NCBI RefSeq assembly: GCF_011762125.1
Contig: NZ_JAASQN010000007.1
Coordinates: 129,239 to 193,238 of the forward strand
DNA from: Sphingopyxis panaciterrae
GTDB lineage: Bacteria > Pseudomonadota > Alphaproteobacteria > Sphingomonadales > Sphingomonadaceae
Length of the DNA: 64,000 nucleotides
Direction: 5' to 3'
The notes below the pieces were generated by a model. The model worked only from the letters and a program-made list of their open reading frames with translations. It was not told the origin of the DNA and did no database searches. The position numbers and the translations under genes were made by a program. This document shows positions 1-12,071 of this stretch, piece by piece (positions within the stretch are counted from its first letter, which is position 1; each line of letters starts with the position of its first letter).

Positions 1-1
1 A

Positions 2-301
2 GCGTGCGAAGCGAAGACCTGCCGCACCATCGTCTTCGCCTCCAGTCTCAATCCCGTTTCCGCCGACGGCTATCGCTACGATGCACCCGCCAGTGCGCCC
101 ATTGTCGCGGGATTCGCGCAAAGCTACCGGACGATGGATGCGCTCGCGTGTGACATATTGATCAGCGCCCATCCCGACAACGCCGCCCCCGACGGCCGGC
201 GCTTCAACGACACGCCGGGCGCCTGCCGCGCCTATGCCGACCGCTCACGCCGCGCCCTCGCCGCGCGGCTGGCGAAGGAAGGTACGGTGAAGGAGCGCTG
301 A
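2..301 (+). CDS. Subclass B3 metallo-beta-lactamase, C-terminal part (5' end outside window)
   Basis: An open frame runs in from the window edge and stops at 299-301, giving about 99 residues. It contains SSLNPVSADGYRY, then ISAHPDN, then a Cys and ACRAYAD followed by LAARLAKE. That order is typical of the last third of periplasmic B3 metallo-beta-lactamases, which hydrolyse beta-lactams with two zinc ions. The His in SAHP corresponds to the family's Zn2 ligand (His263 in standard numbering). The HxHxDH site and signal peptide would lie upstream and cannot be seen. Enzymatic competence therefore cannot be judged. Family assignment is fairly secure from the motif string; the closest named enzyme is not identifiable here. 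Confidence 0.8.
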   Translation, partial: ACEAKTCRTIVFASSLNPVSADGYRYDAPASAPIVAGFAQSYRTMDALACDILISAHPDNAAPDGRRFNDTPGACRAYADRSRRALAARLAKEGTVKER

Positions 302-357
302 GGCCCCTCTGCCCCCCGAAACGGCCGCCATCGGTTGGGCGTTGCCGTTTCCTTTTT

Positions 358-390
358 CGTCATCCCCGACTTGATCCCGGGTGACGATGA
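358..390. repeat. Short palindromic intergenic repeat (REP-like, half unit)
   Basis: CGTCATCCCCGACTTGATC is followed closely by CCGGGTGACG. The outer arms (CGTCATC / GGTGACG) match the ends of the longer elements at 2816, 14870 and 58690. It looks like an internally deleted copy of the same family, placed between the beta-lactamase tail and the next gene. Confidence 0.6.
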
Positions 391-532
391 TGCGGGAAGC
401 GATGCCCGCTCCCCACCCCAACGCCGCCACCCCGCAGAACCATGCAACCCACCTGATTTCGCCACTAACTCCTTTGTTCAACCATGATAACGCTCTAGGC
501 TCACCGGACATCAACCGGAGAAGCCTGTTTTC

Positions 533-1057
533 ATGACCTTGCGCCTCACCGCCATGCTCCTTCTGGCCGCCGGCACCGTGCCGCTTTCCGCCGCCGCGGC
601 GCAAACGGCCGACAGGTCCGCCGATGCAGGGACGCCTGCCTGGCAGGGCCAGATACAGTGCGGCGTCAGCTGGACCGATCCCGCCGACGACGCCCGCCGC
701 TGGACCTTCGCGACCGACAGCGACACGACGAACTTCCGGCTGTGGGTTGCCGATCATGCTCGTGCAGGCGATCCCAAGCCGTTCACCGGCAACGAAACGC
801 GCGAACTCAAACCGCGCAAGGCCAAGCTCGAGATTTCGGGTCTCGGTTCAGGGGAGGTCGAGGTCAACAGCATGCCCGCCCCCGACGGCATCGTCTGGCA
901 CGACGTCAGCCTCGGGCATGTCGAAAAGCTCGATGCACTGCCCGACCGTTTCACTCTCACGCTCACGATTGCGGACGCCCCGGCCCGCGCCTTGGAAATG
1001 CACGATTTCGGCGCGGCACGCGCCTATCTCAAACGCTGCCTCGCCGACGCTGGCTGA
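533..1057 (+). CDS. Exported protein of unknown function (174 aa)
   Basis: I do not recognise this family. The N-terminus (MTLRLTAMLLLAAGTVPL, then SAAAAQ) is a clear Sec signal peptide with likely cleavage near residue 23, so the mature protein should be periplasmic. The mature part has one Cys near the start and one near the C-terminus (KRCLADAG) that could pair. There are no membrane segments and no enzyme motif. The first codons nearly repeat those of the following peptidase gene (MTLRL in both). A weak GGAG lies about 12 bases before the ATG. The peptidase begins 34 bases downstream, so co-transcription is likely. Confidence 0.75.
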   Translation: MTLRLTAMLLLAAGTVPLSAAAAQTADRSADAGTPAWQGQIQCGVSWTDPADDARRWTFATDSDTTNFRLWVADHARAGDPKPFTGNETRELKPRKAKLEISGLGSGEVEVNSMPAPDGIVWHDVSLGHVEKLDALPDRFTLTLTIADAPARALEMHDFGAARAYLKRCLADAG

Positions 1058-1091
1058 ACAACGCTGGCCGCAACCACAGGAACCCGACGCC

Positions 1092-2756
1092 ATGACCCTT
1101 CGCCTTTCCGCGACCGCGCTTCTCGCTTTCGCGGCGCCCGTCGCGGCCCAGCCCGCCCCCGCCGCCCCCGCGATCAGCGCCGACAACATCACCCAGACCG
1201 TTCGCACCCTCGCCTCCGACCAGTTTCAGGGCCGCGCGCCGGGTACGGTGGGCGAGGAACGCACGATCGGCTATCTGATCGGGCGGTTGCAGGCGCTTGG
1301 CCTCGAACCGGCGGGCGTGGACGGCGGCTGGACCCAACCGGTGCCCCTGCTCCACACCCGGCTCGGCAAGCCCGAAACGCTGGCCTTCGATCGCAAGGGC
1401 GCCGCGACCCCGCTTGCCTCGGGCATCGACATCTATGTCTCGTCGCTGCAGCCAAAGGATCGCGCGGTTGTCGATAATGCCCCGCTCGTCTTCGTCGGCT
1501 ATGGCGTCAGCGCGCCCGAACGCGGCTGGGACGATTTCAAGGGCCAGGACCTCAAGGGCAAGGTCGCGGTCTTCCTGGTCAATGACCCCGACTTCGTCGC
1601 GGCGAAGGGGGAGGACGCCTTCGGCAAGTTCGGCGGCCGCACGATGACCTATTATGGCCGCTGGACCTACAAGTTCGAAGAGGCCGCGCGCCGCGGCGCG
1701 ATCGCCGCGCTGATCGTCCACGACACCGACGGCGCGGGCTATGGCTGGAACGTCGTCCAGAGCCCCGGCGGCGAAAATTACGGTCTCGTCGTGCCCCCCG
1801 ATCAGGTGACCAGCCTCGCGCTGCAGGGCTGGATCTCGGGGGCGGCGGCGACCAGATTATTCGCAGGTGCGGGGCAGGATCTTGCCAAGCTGCGCGCCGC
1901 CGCGCGGCGCCAGGATTTCAGGCCCATCGACCTCGGCACCCGCTTCGACGCCGCGATCCCCGTCGAGCACCGGGTGGTGCAAAGCCAGAATGTGCTGGCG
2001 AAAATCTCCGGCACCAAACGCGCGCAAGAGGTCGTGATCTACGGCGCGCACTGGGACGCCTATGGCGAGGGCGCGCCCGACGAACAGGGCCGCATCTATC
2101 GCGCCGGCGCCAACGATGACGCGCTGGGGGTTGCCGGACTGTTCGAAATCGCGCGGCTGTTCAAGGCCGCGCCGCCGCCCGGCCGCACCATCGCCTTTGC
2201 CTTCTGGACCGCCGAGGAGCGCGGGCTGCTCGGCTCGGAAGCCTATGCCGTAAATCCGGTCTTCCCGGCCGAAACGACCGTTGCCAACCTCGGCCTCGAC
2301 ATTCTCCAGACCGCCGGCCGCGCAAAGGATGTCGTGCTCGTCGGCAAGGGCCAGGGCAGCCTCGAGGACGATCTAGCCCGCGTCGCTGCGGCACAGGGGC
2401 GCACCGTGACGCCCGAAAGCCTTCCCGAACGCGGCCTCTTCTACCGCGCCGACCATTTCAGCCTCGCCAAACGCGGCGTCCCCGTCCTCCTGATGATGGG
2501 CATCGCGGGTGCGTCCGATCTGGTCGAGGGCGGCAAGCCTGCGGGACAGGCGTGGGTCGATGCCTATACCGGCAAATGCTATCATCAGGCATGCGACGCT
2601 TGGAGCCCCGACTGGAAGCTCGACGGAGCGGTACAGGATATCGCGCTCTTCTACACGATCGGCGACGAACTCGCCCGCTCGGCCCGCTGGCCCGGCTGGA
2701 AGGACGGCAGCGAATTCAAGGCGATCCGCGACAAAAGCGCTGCGTCGAGGGAATGA
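1092..2756 (+). CDS. Secreted M28-family zinc aminopeptidase
   Basis: Metallopeptidase of family M28, expected to remove N-terminal residues from peptides in the periplasm or outside the cell. The start at 1092 follows CAGGAA and begins a Sec signal (residues 1-20, ending AAPVAAQ). A protease-associated insert spans roughly residues 130-290. The catalytic part shows GAHWD (His320, Asp322), then ANDDALG, then AEERGLLGSEA (Glu375/Glu376 as catalytic base and ligand), LGLDIL and finally YRADHFSLAKRGVP with the last His ligand. All five metal and catalytic positions appear intact. The 554 aa length suits PA-domain M28 enzymes. An in-frame extension to 624 overlaps the upstream gene and was not used. 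Confidence 0.9.
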   Translation: MTLRLSATALLAFAAPVAAQPAPAAPAISADNITQTVRTLASDQFQGRAPGTVGEERTIGYLIGRLQALGLEPAGVDGGWTQPVPLLHTRLGKPETLAFDRKGAATPLASGIDIYVSSLQPKDRAVVDNAPLVFVGYGVSAPERGWDDFKGQDLKGKVAVFLVNDPDFVAAKGEDAFGKFGGRTMTYYGRWTYKFEEAARRGAIAALIVHDTDGAGYGWNVVQSPGGENYGLVVPPDQVTSLALQGWISGAAATRLFAGAGQDLAKLRAAARRQDFRPIDLGTRFDAAIPVEHRVVQSQNVLAKISGTKRAQEVVIYGAHWDAYGEGAPDEQGRIYRAGANDDALGVAGLFEIARLFKAAPPPGRTIAFAFWTAEERGLLGSEAYAVNPVFPAETTVANLGLDILQTAGRAKDVVLVGKGQGSLEDDLARVAAAQGRTVTPESLPERGLFYRADHFSLAKRGVPVLLMMGIAGASDLVEGGKPAGQAWVDAYTGKCYHQACDAWSPDWKLDGAVQDIALFYTIGDELARSARWPGWKDGSEFKAIRDKSAASRE

Positions 2757-2815
2757 ACCGGGAAACGACCGGAATCAGCTTTGGGGTGGGAAGCGGACGC
2801 TGCTTGACGCACCTT

Positions 2816-2908
2816 CGTCATCCCGGACTTGATCCGGGATCCCGCTTTTTTTACCGCATAATCCGTCTTTGACTTCAAGCGGGACCCCGGATCAAGTCTG
2901 GGGTGACG
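2816..2908. repeat. Long inverted-repeat intergenic element, copy 1
   Basis: CGTCATCCCGGACTTGATCC and GGATCCCGC, a T-rich centre, then AAGCGGGACCCCGGATCAAG and TGGGGTGACG. The two halves can fold on each other into a long hairpin. Near-identical copies lie at 14870-14964 and 58690-58782. It sits between convergent genes (peptidase and GST), so it may act as a bidirectional transcription stop. Confidence 0.85.
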
Positions 2909-2981
2909 ATAAGGGTAATGGCGGCAATCGGCCGAAGCCGGTCTCCCCAGTTTGCGTTCGTGTCGAGCCCGCAGCCTGCCC

Positions 2982-3635
2982 CTACCCCGCCAGCACCTTC
3001 GCCATCATTCGCTCTTCCTTCGCGATCCACGGCGCCATGCTCGGGCGCGACAGGATCGCTTCGCTCCACGCCGCGATCTTCGGATGGATCGCGGGATCGA
3101 CGCCGTTCCCGCAATGGCGAAAATTCATCAGCGGCGACGCCACCGCAAGGTCGGCGAGCGTCAGCCGGCCGCCGACGAGGAAACCCGATGCGGGGATGGC
3201 ATTTTCGAGATAGTCGAGCAGTTTTGGCAGCTCCTCGCTCTCGGCGAGCGCGGCCGCGGCCAGATCGCCTTCGCGGCCGAGAAACTTCGGCGCGACGATG
3301 CGGTTGAAGAATATCTTGCCGCTGCACGCCGCGAACACGGTGTCGCCAAACTCCTCCCACCAGATCACTTTCCCGCGCTCCTGCGGATCGGCGGGAATCA
3401 GCGCAGGCTCAGGATATTTGGCTTCCAGATATTGGATGATCGCGCTCGAATCGGCGAGCAGGAAGCCGTCGTCGTCCATCGCCGGCATCTTGCCGAGCGG
3501 CGACGCGGCGCGAAAGCCCGGGTCGGGATCGCCGATCCCGACGCCCTGCAATTCGAACGTCAGACCCTTTTCGCCCAGAAAGCCCAGCAATTTACGCACG
3601 AACGGCGACACCACCGACCCATATATTATCATCAT
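2982..3635 (-). CDS. Glutathione S-transferase family protein (217 aa)
   Basis: Cytosolic GST fold. The N-terminal thioredoxin-like domain (residues 1-80) carries YGSVVSPFVRK with a Ser in the catalytic region, a GKMPAM cis-Pro turn and ADSSAIIQYLE, the glutathione gamma-glutamyl contact. The C-terminal helical domain (about 95-215) ends in LTLADLAVASPL and the usual conserved Asp. The start at 3635 (or the adjacent ATG at 3632) is preceded by AGGAAGGAAAG. Substrate cannot be inferred. The gene is monocistronic, facing the peptidase and divergent from the histidine kinase. The open frame continues far upstream on this strand, but only this part has GST character. Confidence 0.9.
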   Translation of the reverse strand: MMIIYGSVVSPFVRKLLGFLGEKGLTFELQGVGIGDPDPGFRAASPLGKMPAMDDDGFLLADSSAIIQYLEAKYPEPALIPADPQERGKVIWWEEFGDTVFAACSGKIFFNRIVAPKFLGREGDLAAAALAESEELPKLLDYLENAIPASGFLVGGRLTLADLAVASPLMNFRHCGNGVDPAIHPKIAAWSEAILSRPSMAPWIAKEERMMAKVLAG

Positions 3636-3803
3636 CTTTCCTTCCTGTCCTGGCGCGCAGCATAGGAGGAAGGTTGCCCGTTGCAATCCGTTCCGGCACC
3701 GCAAACGGGCCCGCGAAAGAGGCTTGCCATCGCCGGGCGCGCGTGGAAAAGATCGTCGCCAAGGGGTCGCTGCCACGGCAGATATCATGCAGGGATAATC
3801 GCA

Positions 3804-5406
3804 ATGCGCCCTTCGCTCTGGGCAGACCGGCTGATGGCCCTGCTCGCCCGTTTCGTCGGGCTGCTGATCCTGCTGGCGACGCTGGCCGCCGCCGCCGCGA
3901 GTTTCGTCTACAATCAGACGCAGGAATCGGATCAGGCGGCGCGCGTCGCGATGCAGGTCAACATGCGCCTGCGCGACCATATTGCGGTGCTCGAAGGAGT
4001 GCGCGCGCTCTACCAGTCGGACACCGGGGCAAGCGGCCCCGGGATCCGCGCCTATCTGGGCGCGCTGCGGCCCCAGATCAACGCACCGGGAATGGAGGGC
4101 GTCGGCATCGCCGCCGCAATGCGCGCGGCGATGCCCGCGGCGCTCGAGGACAAGCTGCGCCAGAATTATGGCGAGGATATCAAGATCTGGCCCGCCACCG
4201 ACCAGCCGATCGGCTTCGCGGTCGTGCTCGTCGAACCTTATACGCCGCGCCGCCACGTCGCGCTCGGCTTCGACATGTACAGCGAACCGACGCGCCGCGC
4301 GGCGATGCGCCGGGCCTGGCAGACCGGCCGGCCGGCGGCGAGCGGCATCGTCCAGCTCGCCCAGGAAAAGGCCGCGAAAGTCAAACAGCCGGGATTTCTC
4401 ATCTATATCCCCGTCTATGCCCGCACCGCCCGGGCGGCGGATCCCGATGCGGTCGCGACGACGCCGGGTGCCCGGCCGATCGAAGCCTTCGTCTATGCGC
4501 CCTTTCGCACGCACGATCTGATGACCGCCGTGCTCGGCACACAGATCGATGCCATCGACGGGCTCGAGGTTCGCGCCGGCGACGGCCCGGCGGCACCCGT
4601 CGTCTTCAGCCACGGCAAGATCGGCTGGGATGCGCACGAACAGAAATTGCGCATCGCCGACCGCGAATGGACGATGCGCATTTCCTACGGCCGCTTCATC
4701 GACCGGCTCGGCCGCCCGCTCGCCATCCTTGTCTTCGGTATCGCGCTCGCTTTCCTCGCGACGCAACTCCACAGCGTCCAGCGCCGCCGGATCGACGCGG
4801 CGCAGGCGCTTGCCGAGGAAAGAGAACGCCACGCCGAGGACCGCGAGTTGATGATCGGTGAAATGGCGCACCGGATGAAGAACGCCTTCGCGCGCATCGG
4901 CGCGCTGGCGCGGATCACGCTGCGCGAGGCCAAGGATCTTTCGGATTTCGAGACGCGCTTCGACGGCCGCATGCGCGCGCTTTCCGACGCCAAGCAGATG
5001 CTCGTCACCGGCGCATTGGGAAGCGTCGAGCTGGGCAAGATCGTTCGCCGCGAACTCGAAATCGCCGGCTGGCCCGCCGACCGGCTGGCGGCGCTGACGG
5101 GGCCGGAGGTCCGGCTCGGCGACGAAGGCGCGCAGGCGATCTCGCTCGCGGTGCACGAATTCGTGACCAACAGCATCAAATATGGTGCGCTCGCCGGGAA
5201 GGGCGACCTGGCGATCGCCTGGCGCCGCGACGGTGGCGATATCGAACTTACCTGGGTTGAAAGCGGCCTTTCCGAAACGCCGCAAATCGATCACGAAAGC
5301 TTCGGCAGCCACTTCATCCGCTCGCTGATCGAACGGCAGCTCAAGGGCAGCTGGGAGCGTACTGCCGTCGACCATCGCCTCACCATTCTTATCCGCTGGC
5401 CCGACC

Positions 5407-5426
<20 letters not shown>
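3804..5426 (+). CDS. CHASE-domain sensor histidine kinase of the HWE family
   Basis: Inner-membrane sensor kinase of 540 aa. The start at 3804 follows AGGGA. TM1 is about residues 8-32. A periplasmic CHASE domain follows (LEGVRALYQSD, later GFLIYIPVY), then TM2 around residues 305-325. The cytoplasmic core has an HWE-type phosphoacceptor box (MAHRMKN, His356), an HEFVTNSIKYGAL N-box and a WVE motif (Trp484, Glu486). HWE kinases often act in general stress or light signalling through unusual response regulators, but no partner regulator is adjacent. The last 20 bases overlap the start of the oxoprolinase gene, so the two are probably translated from one message. The CHASE ligand is unknown. 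Confidence 0.88.
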
Positions 5427-9051
<3,625 letters not shown>

Positions 9052-9079
9052 CGCGATGTCGGATCACGCAAAAATTCGG

Positions 9080-9226
9080 TTCGCGCGAAGACGCGAAGAC
9101 GCGAAGAAGAAGCGGTTACCGCAAAGCGGCTTTCTCTTTCGACGTTGCGGCCAAAGCGACCGGCGAAGGAATATCGGGCCTGACGGCCCAACCCGGCCTC
9201 TTCGCGTCTTCGCGTCTTCGCGTGAA
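9080..9226. repeat. Inverted array of GCGAAGAC units
   Basis: The left arm (9080-9106) has GCGAAGAC-type units in tandem (CGCGAAGACGCGAAGACGCG). The right arm (9200-9226) is the reverse complement series (CTTCGCGTCTTCGCGTCTTC). About 93 bases separate them. This is the only non-coding stretch within the oxoprolinase-DUF969 block. It may fold in the transcript and lower downstream expression, or be a mobile intergenic repeat. Confidence 0.8.
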
Positions 9227-9261
9227 CCTTTTTCAACGCCGGCATCGCAGGCACACTCCTG

Positions 9262-9933
9262 ATGCTCGTCCTGATCGGCATCCTCATCATCCTCGCGGGC
9301 TTCCTGCTCCGCTTCAATCCACTGCTCGTGATCATGGCCTCGGCGCTCGCGACCGGGCTCGCCGCCGGGCTCGATATCACCGCCATCATCGCCGCCTTCG
9401 GCAAGGCGTTCAACGACACGCGCTATGTCTCGATCGTCTGGATCGTCCTCCCCGTCATCGGCCTGCTCGAAGCTTACGGCCTCCAGCAGCACGCCCGCAC
9501 GCTCATCACGCGCATGAAGGGCGCGACGCTCGGCCGCCTGCTCACTTCCTATCTGCTGCTGCGCCAGGGGATGTCGGCGGTCGGGCTCACCTCGGTCGCC
9601 GGGCACCCGCAAACCGTGCGCCCGCTCGTCGCCCCGATGGCCGAAGCCGCTGCCGAAGCCGGGAACGATGCGCTCACCGACGGCCAGCGCGAGGAAGTGA
9701 AGGCCTTTGCCGCGGCAACCGACAATATTGGCCTCTTCTTCGGCGAAGACATCTTTCTCGCCATCGGCTCGATCCTGCTGATGAAGGGCGTGCTCGAAGG
9801 CTATGGCTACCAGATCGAGCCCCTGCACTTCTCGCTCTGGGCAATCCCGACCGCGATCGCCGCTTTCCTGATCCACGGCTTCCGCCTCCGCCGCCTCGAA
9901 CGGCGCATGCAAAAGCGGGAGTCGGACGCATGA
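9262..9933 (+). CDS. DUF969 family membrane protein (putative permease subunit)
   Basis: A 223 aa integral membrane protein. Hydrophobic segments lie about residues 1-18, 25-48, 55-75 and 165-205, with GLEAYGLQQ-like and RQGMSAVGLTSVAGHPQTVRPL signatures that I associate with DUF969 (Pfam PF06149). The biochemical role is not established. Such genes are, as I recall, paired with DUF979 and found near pyroglutamyl peptidase or 5-oxoprolinase genes. Here it follows the oxoprolinase and overlaps the DUF979 gene by four bases (ATGA at 9930), which indicates coupled translation and a probable heteromeric membrane complex. Import of 5-oxoproline or a related lactam is inference. Confidence 0.8.
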   Translation: MLVLIGILIILAGFLLRFNPLLVIMASALATGLAAGLDITAIIAAFGKAFNDTRYVSIVWIVLPVIGLLEAYGLQQHARTLITRMKGATLGRLLTSYLLLRQGMSAVGLTSVAGHPQTVRPLVAPMAEAAAEAGNDALTDGQREEVKAFAAATDNIGLFFGEDIFLAIGSILLMKGVLEGYGYQIEPLHFSLWAIPTAIAAFLIHGFRLRRLERRMQKRESDA

Positions 9934-10868
9934 TCACGCTCGGCTTCGTCTACGTCCTCGCCGGGATCGGTTTCGCGCTCTTCGCGCTCCTGGGGCTCCA
10001 GGACCGCAGCAATTCGAAGCGCTTCGGCAATGCGGCCTTCTGGGGCCTGCTCGCGGTATCGATGCTGGCGGGCGACCGGCTTGGCGACTTCGGCAACGGC
10101 CTGCTCGTCCTCGCGCTCGTCGCAATCGCCGGTACCGGCCAGATCGGCCGCGCGCCCGGCGGCGATGTCCCCGCCGGTGTCCAGACCGAACGCGCCGCAC
10201 GCCACGGCCCCTTCCTCCTCCTCGTCGCGCTGATCATCCCCGCCGTCGCGCTCGCGGGCACCTTCCTGTTTAAATGGATCCCCGGCCTCGCCGACCCCAA
10301 GCAGGCCACGCTGATATCGCTCGCCATCGGCGTCCTCATCGCGCTCGCCGTCGGCATGGCGCGCCTCAAGCCGCCGCCCTTGCTCCCGCTCCAGCAGGGG
10401 CGCCGGCTGCTCGACGCGGTCGGCTGGGCCGCGATCCTGCCGCAGATGCTCGCCAGCCTCGGCGCGGTCTTCGCTCTCGCCGGGGTCGGCGAGGTGGTCG
10501 GCCAGCTCATCGGCACCGCGATCCCCGAAGGCAGCCTGTTCGGTGCGACGCTCGCCTTCGGGCTCGGCATGGCGCTGTTCACGATGGTGATGGGCAATGC
10601 CTTCGCCGCTTTCCCGGTGATGCTCGCCGCAGTCGGCATGCCCCTGCTGATCAAGCAATATGATGGCGACCCCGCGGTCGTCGCGGCGATCGGCATGCTC
10701 GCAGGCTTCTGCGGCACGCTGATGACCCCGATGGCGGCGAACTTCAACCTCGTCCCCGCCGCCTTGCTCGAACTCAAGAACCCCTATGGCGTCATCAAGG
10801 CGCAGGTCGGCACCGCGCTGCCGCTGCTCGCGGTCAACATCTTCTTCATCTACCTCTTCGCTTTCTAG
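9930..10868 (+). CDS. DUF979 family membrane protein (putative permease subunit)
   Basis: A 312 aa protein with about nine hydrophobic helices, starting at the ATGA overlap with the DUF969 gene. Conserved-looking stretches include FTMVMGNAFAAFPVM and GMLAGFCGTLMTPMAANFN, which have the small-residue and polar pattern of substrate-binding helices in secondary transporters. It fits DUF979 (PF06166). The C-terminus (VNIFFIYLFAF) is hydrophobic. The next gene starts eight bases after its stop. With DUF969 it probably forms one transport unit. Energy coupling and substrate are unknown; context suggests the oxoprolinase substrate. Confidence 0.8.
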   Translation: MITLGFVYVLAGIGFALFALLGLQDRSNSKRFGNAAFWGLLAVSMLAGDRLGDFGNGLLVLALVAIAGTGQIGRAPGGDVPAGVQTERAARHGPFLLLVALIIPAVALAGTFLFKWIPGLADPKQATLISLAIGVLIALAVGMARLKPPPLLPLQQGRRLLDAVGWAAILPQMLASLGAVFALAGVGEVVGQLIGTAIPEGSLFGATLAFGLGMALFTMVMGNAFAAFPVMLAAVGMPLLIKQYDGDPAVVAAIGMLAGFCGTLMTPMAANFNLVPAALLELKNPYGVIKAQVGTALPLLAVNIFFIYLFAF

Positions 10869-10875
10869 GCTGCCC

Positions 10876-11865
10876 ATGAACCTCACCCCCGAACACGCCG
10901 CCCGCTTCGCGACCGCGACCCTCGCCCACCTCGGCCGCGAATATCCGTACAAGATGGACCTCGTCCTGGCGGGGCCCGAAGATGCGAAGCCCCCGCGCGA
11001 GCATCACCCGATCTTCCACGGCAGTTTCGACTGGCACAGCTGCGTCCACGGCTGGTGGCAGGTGCTGCGCCTCGCACGCCTTTTCCCCGATCTCCCCTTC
11101 GCCGGCGACATCGGCGCCCGCGCCGACGACATGCTCGTGCCGGAGAAGGTCGCCGGCGAACTCGCCTATCTCGAACGCCCCTACGCCGCCGGTTTCGAGC
11201 GCCCCTATGGCTGGGCGTGGCTGCTCGCGCTCCATGCCGAGGCGGCAAGCCACGACGCCCCGTGGGCGGCCGCGCTCGAACCGCTCGCCGCCGCCTTTGC
11301 CGCGCGCTTCCATGCCTTCCTGCCCAGGCTCACCTACCCGCTCCGCGTCGGCACCCATTTCAACATCGCTTTCGCGCTGCTCCTCGCCCGCGACTGGGCC
11401 GGCCCCCGCGACCCCGCGCTCGTCGCGCTGATCGACACCCGTGCCCGCGACTGGTTCGGCGGCGACCGCGACTGTCAGGCATGGGAACCCGGCGGTGACG
11501 AGTTTCTGTCTTCGGCGCTCACCGAGGCACATCTGATGGCGGCCATCCTCGGCGACGGCTTCGCCCCATGGTTCGACGCCTTCCTCCCCCGCGCCGCGCA
11601 GCAGAAACCGGCGACGCTCTTCACCCCCGCCACTGTCTCCGACCGCAGCGACGGCAAGATCGCGCATCTCGACGGTCTCAACCTCAGCCGGGCGTGGAGC
11701 TGGCGCGCGATCGCCGCGGCACTCGGCCCCACCCATGCCGTCAGCCCGGTCGCCGAGGCGGCCGCGCAGCACCATCTCGACGCCGCGCTGCCGCACGTCA
11801 CCGGCGACTATATGGGCGAACATTGGCTCGCGAGCTTTGCCCTCCTCGCATTGGATGGTCTCTGA
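10876..11865 (+). CDS. DUF2891 family protein (329 aa)
   Basis: Soluble protein without signal peptide. Motifs HHPIFHGSFDWHSCVHGWW near residue 40, ERPYGWAW near residue 110, VGTHFNIAFALLLARDW and DGLNLSRAWSW are rich in His and Trp and match my memory of DUF2891 (PF11199), whose alpha-barrel-like pattern resembles glycoside-processing or amidase folds. The His/Asp cluster (HGSFDWH) is a plausible active site. Function is not established. It is the fourth gene of the oxoprolinase block with only a seven-base gap to DUF979, so it probably acts on the same substrate or product. Confidence 0.75.
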   Translation: MNLTPEHAARFATATLAHLGREYPYKMDLVLAGPEDAKPPREHHPIFHGSFDWHSCVHGWWQVLRLARLFPDLPFAGDIGARADDMLVPEKVAGELAYLERPYAAGFERPYGWAWLLALHAEAASHDAPWAAALEPLAAAFAARFHAFLPRLTYPLRVGTHFNIAFALLLARDWAGPRDPALVALIDTRARDWFGGDRDCQAWEPGGDEFLSSALTEAHLMAAILGDGFAPWFDAFLPRAAQQKPATLFTPATVSDRSDGKIAHLDGLNLSRAWSWRAIAAALGPTHAVSPVAEAAAQHHLDAALPHVTGDYMGEHWLASFALLALDGL

Positions 11866-11890
11866 CGGCGCACCTTCTCCTTCGTCACCC

Positions 11891-11916
11891 TCGAACGAGA
11901 CAAGTGGCTCGTTCGA
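11891..11916. repeat. Hairpin inside a degenerate intergenic repeat
   Basis: Perfect nine-base arms TCGAACGAG (11891-11899) and CTCGTTCGA (11908-11916) enclose an eight-base loop just after the DUF2891 stop. Surrounding CGTCACCC and GATCCGGGGTCC resemble the REP family, and a second small palindrome (GCCGGATCATGTCCGGC) follows near 11955. It could end transcription, though there is no T tract. Confidence 0.55.
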
Positions 11917-12071
11917 CTTGATCCGGGGTCCGCCGCTCCGGCGCCGCAATGGATGCCGGATCATGTCCGGCATGTCCAGGAAAGGAAACGTAAGCCCTAC
12001 TCCGATTGACAACCTCCCGCCTCGCGGCGAGAGACAGCGCAAGAGGGGAGAAGCCGAAGGTGAACGGAAAG

